Notes under the pieces: model-generated
Database searches by the model: none
What the model was told of the DNA's origin: nothing
What the model saw: only the letters and a program-made list of their open reading frames with translations
Translations under genes and position numbers: made by a program
DNA from: a virus
Reading direction: 5' to 3' (one strand)
IMG/VR virus record: IMGVR_UViG_3300033153_006485
Span: 1 to 23,335 of that record
Length of the DNA stretch: 23,335 nt
Part shown: in pieces, positions 20,365-23,335 of the stretch
Numbering within the stretch: the first letter of the stretch is position 1
How the letters are laid out: every line of letters starts with the position of its first letter

Positions 20365-20780
20365 TTATTGTAGTGTGCGGCCCTCCAGCAGCAGGCGGAC
20401 CAGCGAACTCGTGTAACAGTTGCTCACCGGCGATTCCCGACGATCTTAATTTCATCGGCTCGGACTTCATGTTTGATTGGGCTATTCTGAATGACACTAT
20501 AACGCTTTCGTGGACATCTGGATGCAACTGGAACTACACCTTCGGCGGCGGCGAAACGCTCAACCTCGATTGGGGTGGTTCGCGCTGGGAGCTTGCGTTC
20601 TACAAGAATGCAACGTGTAAGTGGACGAGCACGGGCGAGGGTCCTGTAGACTCCTGCGCGCCACAAGCGGTTTGGTGGACAGATGGTGCACCTCCGGGCG
20701 CTGCTGGTGCTGGATGTGACAATCCCGATTCGGATGACGGCTCCTGGCAGTCGAATGTTGAGATAGCTAACGTACCATAA
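20361..20780 (+). CDS. Cysteine- and tryptophan-rich hypothetical protein (139 aa)
   Basis: The ATG at 20361 overlaps the stop of the fibre-like gene (ATGA). The protein has an N-terminal strand (MIIVVCGPPAAGG), then CNSCSP, DWAILNDTITLSWTSGCNWNYTFGGGETLNLDW and CKWTSTGEG, with nine cysteines and nine tryptophans in total and a Pro/Gly/Asp-rich C-terminus. High Cys, Trp and Gly content with beta strands suggests a surface-exposed adhesion domain. Its coupling with the fibre-like gene suggests a partner or tip protein. No family is recognised. Confidence 0.6.
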   Translation: MIIVVCGPPAAGGPANSCNSCSPAIPDDLNFIGSDFMFDWAILNDTITLSWTSGCNWNYTFGGGETLNLDWGGSRWELAFYKNATCKWTSTGEGPVDSCAPQAVWWTDGAPPGAAGAGCDNPDSDDGSWQSNVEIANVP

Positions 20781-20787
20781 GGAGCTT

Positions 20788-21186
20788 ATGGTGGCTTTGG
20801 AACGAGTTGAATTGCCTGAATGTTGGCGTGGCGAAAAGCGTCTTTGGTTCCTCAGCAAAGGCGCAAAACCTGTTGACGACGCAGGCAAGCCGGTTGATGG
20901 CGTGATGGTTCGTGGTGTTGTTGGCACATGCTACCAAAATCAGTGCTACTGCGTCCATTATAAACGGTTCATTAACCCAAACGGCTTTACGTGCCAACAG
21001 TGTCACGCTCGGCGTTGGCCGGCTGTTGAAGATTGGCGAACGCACCGGCTTCCTTGGATGGTTGTTCACATGAAACCTGAAGACATCGCTGCGGACCTCA
21101 TCGAAGCAGTCAACTGCAAGAAGTTGACTGAAGCGGAGGCGACTTCACTAACGAAGGAGTTCAGCCTTGAGCGACGAGCAGAATAA
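20788..21186 (+). CDS. Zinc-binding-like hypothetical protein (132 aa)
   Basis: TAAGGAG precedes ATG 20788. The central portion CYQNQCYCVHYKRF...FTCQQCHARRW (about residues 48-76) has two Cys clusters with CxxCH, consistent with one zinc site. The C-terminal portion (DIAADLIEAVNCKKLTEAEATSLTKEFSLERRAE) is helical. It overlaps the next gene by 20 nt and contains that gene's ribosome site. Role unknown. Confidence 0.6.
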   Translation: MVALERVELPECWRGEKRLWFLSKGAKPVDDAGKPVDGVMVRGVVGTCYQNQCYCVHYKRFINPNGFTCQQCHARRWPAVEDWRTHRLPWMVVHMKPEDIAADLIEAVNCKKLTEAEATSLTKEFSLERRAE

Positions 21187-21421
21187 GATAATTGCGCAGC
21201 TGGCACGTCTTGATGAGCGCAGTGACCGAACGTTGCTCGTGCTTGAAAAGATTGAAGGCCGACTTGAAGACTTACCGTGCGGGAAACACGCAACGCAAAT
21301 TGCACTTTTGGAGCAGAACAACGTTCGGGCAGCCCGGCTCGCCGGTGGCGTTTTCGGTGCAGTTGGTGCACTCATGGTTGTGGTTCTCCGCTGGCTTCTG
21401 AATCTGGTTGGAGCAAAGTAA
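21167..21421 (+). CDS. XhlA-like holin/lysis-associated membrane protein (84 aa)
   Basis: The TTG at 21167 has GAAGGAG 6 nt upstream, which supports the unusual start. The protein has a charged, helical N-terminus (residues 1-55, coiled-coil-like LDERSDRTLLVLEKIEGRLED), then one transmembrane helix (about 59-80, AGGVFGAVGALMVVVLRWLL) and a short tail. This matches the XhlA/haemolysin-type layout found in phage lysis or tail-adjacent cassettes. Neither endolysin nor a second holin is visible nearby, so the lysis role is inferred. Confidence 0.6.
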   Translation: MSDEQNKIIAQLARLDERSDRTLLVLEKIEGRLEDLPCGKHATQIALLEQNNVRAARLAGGVFGAVGALMVVVLRWLLNLVGAK

Positions 21422-21422
21422 C

Positions 21423-22586
21423 ATGGCTGGCTTCGACGACACAAAAAGCTGGGACGAGAGCCGTCCTGCTGGAACAGTCCACCCTTCGACAATTGACACT
21501 GAGGTTAAGAAGAATTGGGAAGCGCTCCGGTTGCGTCTCGCCGATACTGTCGCGGGCACGGCGAACTCTGAGCACGAAGGCTACACCGACGCGACAACGT
21601 GGCCCTACTTGTACCACAAGGAAGGCTCAGCGAGAATCTTCGTTGACACTCACGCAAACAGACCGGCAGCCGGCTCAGACCACGCTGCAACGGGTATCAC
21701 CATCCGCGAAGGGCACCTTTACTTCGAGAGTGATACACTCAAACTCTTTTACAATGATGGCACAAACTGGATTCAGCTTGTTGGTGGGACACCCCAAAGC
21801 GAACCGAATCTAACCTACTCAACGGGCACAATCAGCGTGACCCAGGGTACAACGACTGGGACACTCTCAGGAACGGGCACAAGCTTTGTCGCAAGCACAG
21901 GCGTTTCAACGTCTTCAATCATCAAAATTACTGAAGCAGACTCCGTTGACCGCTTTTACACTCTAGCAGCGGTCAATTATCATAGCACGAACACCGTTGT
22001 CCTTGGTGCAAACTCGGTTGCTGGTGCGTCAGGCGCAAACTACGTGATTTACAACATCTCAGCACCGCACCTGTTGTCGAAAGCTGGCGGTACAATCAAC
22101 GGAACGCTCACCATCCGTGACGTTGATGCAGTTTTGACCGATGCGAATATCACCTGTTCGGGTACTGAGACCGTCGATGGTGTTGACGTTTCAGCTCACG
22201 ACCACAGTGGCGCAGGCCAAGGTGGCACGGTTGCTGTTGGAAGCGTTACGAATGCACTTCGGATGTACACCGAGCAATATGAGGGCAATGATACGACGAC
22301 GACCCTGACGCCAACAGGCATTACGACAATCAAGTATTTGCGAATTGCCATCTCGCTCAAGTCAACAGGCGCACCGCAGGGCTGGCTTGAGTGGTGGAAC
22401 ACTGACACAGGCTACTTCTGGGCGTGGGGCGCAGGTGGCTTGCAGCATTACGACAACGCAACGTATGGTGGACCGCAGAACGCAGGTTCGGAATCAATCG
22501 ACATAGTCTACAATGCAGCGTCAGGGTTGCTAAACGGGAACAAGTCGACTTATTACTACAACGCTGTCATCTTTGGTGAAGTCTAA
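21423..22586 (+). CDS. Tail fibre/tail spike-like protein (387 aa)
   Basis: The ATG at 21423 lies 9 nt after GGAG and directly after the preceding stop. Residues 1-40 (DTKSWDESRPAGTVHPSTIDTEVKKNWEALRLRLAD) are a typical virion-binding opening; residues 75-110 have the IREGHLYFESDTLKLFYNDGTNWI motif common in fibre shafts. The middle has Thr/Gly-rich repeats (TYSTGTISVTQGTTTGTLSGTGTSF), and near 215-270 are ISAPHLLSKAGGTINGTLTI and DVSAHDHSGAGQGGTV. The C-terminal 100 residues are beta-rich. This is probably a receptor-binding or appendage protein. Confidence 0.75.
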   Translation: MAGFDDTKSWDESRPAGTVHPSTIDTEVKKNWEALRLRLADTVAGTANSEHEGYTDATTWPYLYHKEGSARIFVDTHANRPAAGSDHAATGITIREGHLYFESDTLKLFYNDGTNWIQLVGGTPQSEPNLTYSTGTISVTQGTTTGTLSGTGTSFVASTGVSTSSIIKITEADSVDRFYTLAAVNYHSTNTVVLGANSVAGASGANYVIYNISAPHLLSKAGGTINGTLTIRDVDAVLTDANITCSGTETVDGVDVSAHDHSGAGQGGTVAVGSVTNALRMYTEQYEGNDTTTTLTPTGITTIKYLRIAISLKSTGAPQGWLEWWNTDTGYFWAWGAGGLQHYDNATYGGPQNAGSESIDIVYNAASGLLNGNKSTYYYNAVIFGEV

Positions 22587-22590
22587 GCTG

Positions 22591-23335
22591 ATGCAAGAGC
22601 AAGCGTTAGACATCTTCACACCGGTTAAAGGCTTGGTGACAGCTTACCCACCGACGTTCATCAAGCCGGAGATGGTTCCAAGTTGCAAGAACGTCCGCTT
22701 TGAACATGGCACAGTCCTGAATGCTCCCGGCGTTGTCACAGGAACCATCACTGGTGCTGTCGCTGGCATTCCGCTGGGCATCGCCCGCTTTCGTACGACG
22801 ACAGGAACGAACCACACACTTGTCTTCACCACGACGAAAGTCTATCGTGTTGTCTCCGGCGCTTGGAGCGCCTTCACGGCGGCGAACTGGGGCGCGTCGA
22901 ATGATATTGACAACCGCGTGACTTGGACGACGATGAATGACGCAATCATCTTTTCAAACGGAAACGACGATGTACATTACTGGGCCGGTGCAGGAAACCC
23001 AACAACGCTTACGGGCGTAAAGTGCGATGCGCTTGCATCAATCGGCGCATACGCGATTCAGATTGCACCAACGATTAGCGGAACGAAGTACCCCCATCGT
23101 GTTGCCTGGTCGGATGCTGGTGATTATACCACTTGGGACGGTGCGACAAGCGGAAACGCCAACCTTTACGCTGCACCCGGGATTTGCGTTGGGGGCTTGG
23201 CTTTAGGTCCACTCTTGATGATTTACAAAGAGCGCTCAGTCGTCGCTGGCCGTTACGTCGGTGGAACACGAACGTTTTCGTTTGACCAAGTTGCAGATGT
23301 TGGTTGTCTCGCCGTCAACACAATCCAAGCGATAG
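22591..23335 (+). CDS. Tail hub / nozzle protein (P22 gp10-like), 5' part only
   Basis: The frame begins at ATG 22591 with MQEQALDIFTPVKGLVTAYPP, 4 nt after the fibre gene, and runs off the right edge after 248 codons. It has the gp10/nozzle-type pattern of SCKNVRFEHGTVLNAPGVV, then propeller-like strands (LVFTTTKVYRV, DAIIFSNGNDDVHYWAGAG) and the characteristic YPHRVAWSDAGDYTTWDG near residue 165-185. Podoviral hubs have about 450-600 residues, so around half is present. In P22-like phages this protein follows the gp4 adaptor and closes the channel. Confidence 0.72.
   Translation, partial: MQEQALDIFTPVKGLVTAYPPTFIKPEMVPSCKNVRFEHGTVLNAPGVVTGTITGAVAGIPLGIARFRTTTGTNHTLVFTTTKVYRVVSGAWSAFTAANWGASNDIDNRVTWTTMNDAIIFSNGNDDVHYWAGAGNPTTLTGVKCDALASIGAYAIQIAPTISGTKYPHRVAWSDAGDYTTWDGATSGNANLYAAPGICVGGLALGPLLMIYKERSVVAGRYVGGTRTFSFDQVADVGCLAVNTIQAI

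Overview
The window is a piece of a tailed dsDNA phage (or prophage) genome of roughly balanced GC content. The rightward block from about 8.3 kb to the right edge follows the head-and-short-tail order of P22-like podoviruses: terminase small subunit, terminase large subunit, portal, scaffold-like coiled coil, HK97-fold-type major capsid protein, gp4-like adaptor, fibre-like proteins, an XhlA/holin-like protein and the start of a gp10-like tail hub. No tape-measure gene or integrase is visible. The host cannot be named from the sequence. Strong AGGAGG-type ribosome sites show an ordinary bacterial anti-Shine-Dalgarno, and a small MPGGDRTGP-type protein hints at an anaerobic or thermophilic host, but only weakly.

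The leftward block (about 6.0 kb down to 1) is an accessory operon. Its leading genes form an apparently complete ubiquitin-like conjugation cassette: a 52-aa protein, a 69-aa ThiS/MoaD-like beta-grasp modifier ending in Gly-Ala, a 519-aa E2-like protein with an HPH...G-x-V-C-L active-site signature spaced exactly as in eukaryotic E2s, a JAMM/JAB deconjugase with all metal and catalytic residues, and a minimal ThiF/E1-like adenylyltransferase. The E2 and JAB proteins each carry a duplicated cysteine-rich C-terminal module. Further along lie a possible three-way-junction RNA, small membrane proteins, a DPPY-type methyltransferase and several tiny genes chained by ATGA/GTGA overlaps.

Between the divergent blocks (6.0-6.65 kb) is a non-coding hub. 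It has a good leftward promoter, an iteron-like set of 9-mers arranged as a perfect 19-bp inverted repeat around an AT-rich core (candidate origin), and an 18-nt motif that occurs four times, always sense-oriented in the leader of a gene set. A small early rightward cluster (6.65-7.75 kb) ends in a helix-turn-helix protein and a clear intrinsic terminator. A second non-coding region (7.8-8.3 kb) carries a 22-bp direct repeat whose core recurs in the opposite orientation in the first hub, suggesting a common regulator.

Within the late genes there are two compact RNA-like elements after the capsid/decoration genes (one a tRNA-Gly(GCC)-like molecule with a stunted D arm) and a disrupted tandem paralogue at 18.2 kb. 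The most interesting system is the phage-borne ubiquitin-like module. Its target is unknown; anti-defence, superinfection exclusion and modification of virion or host proteins are all possible.
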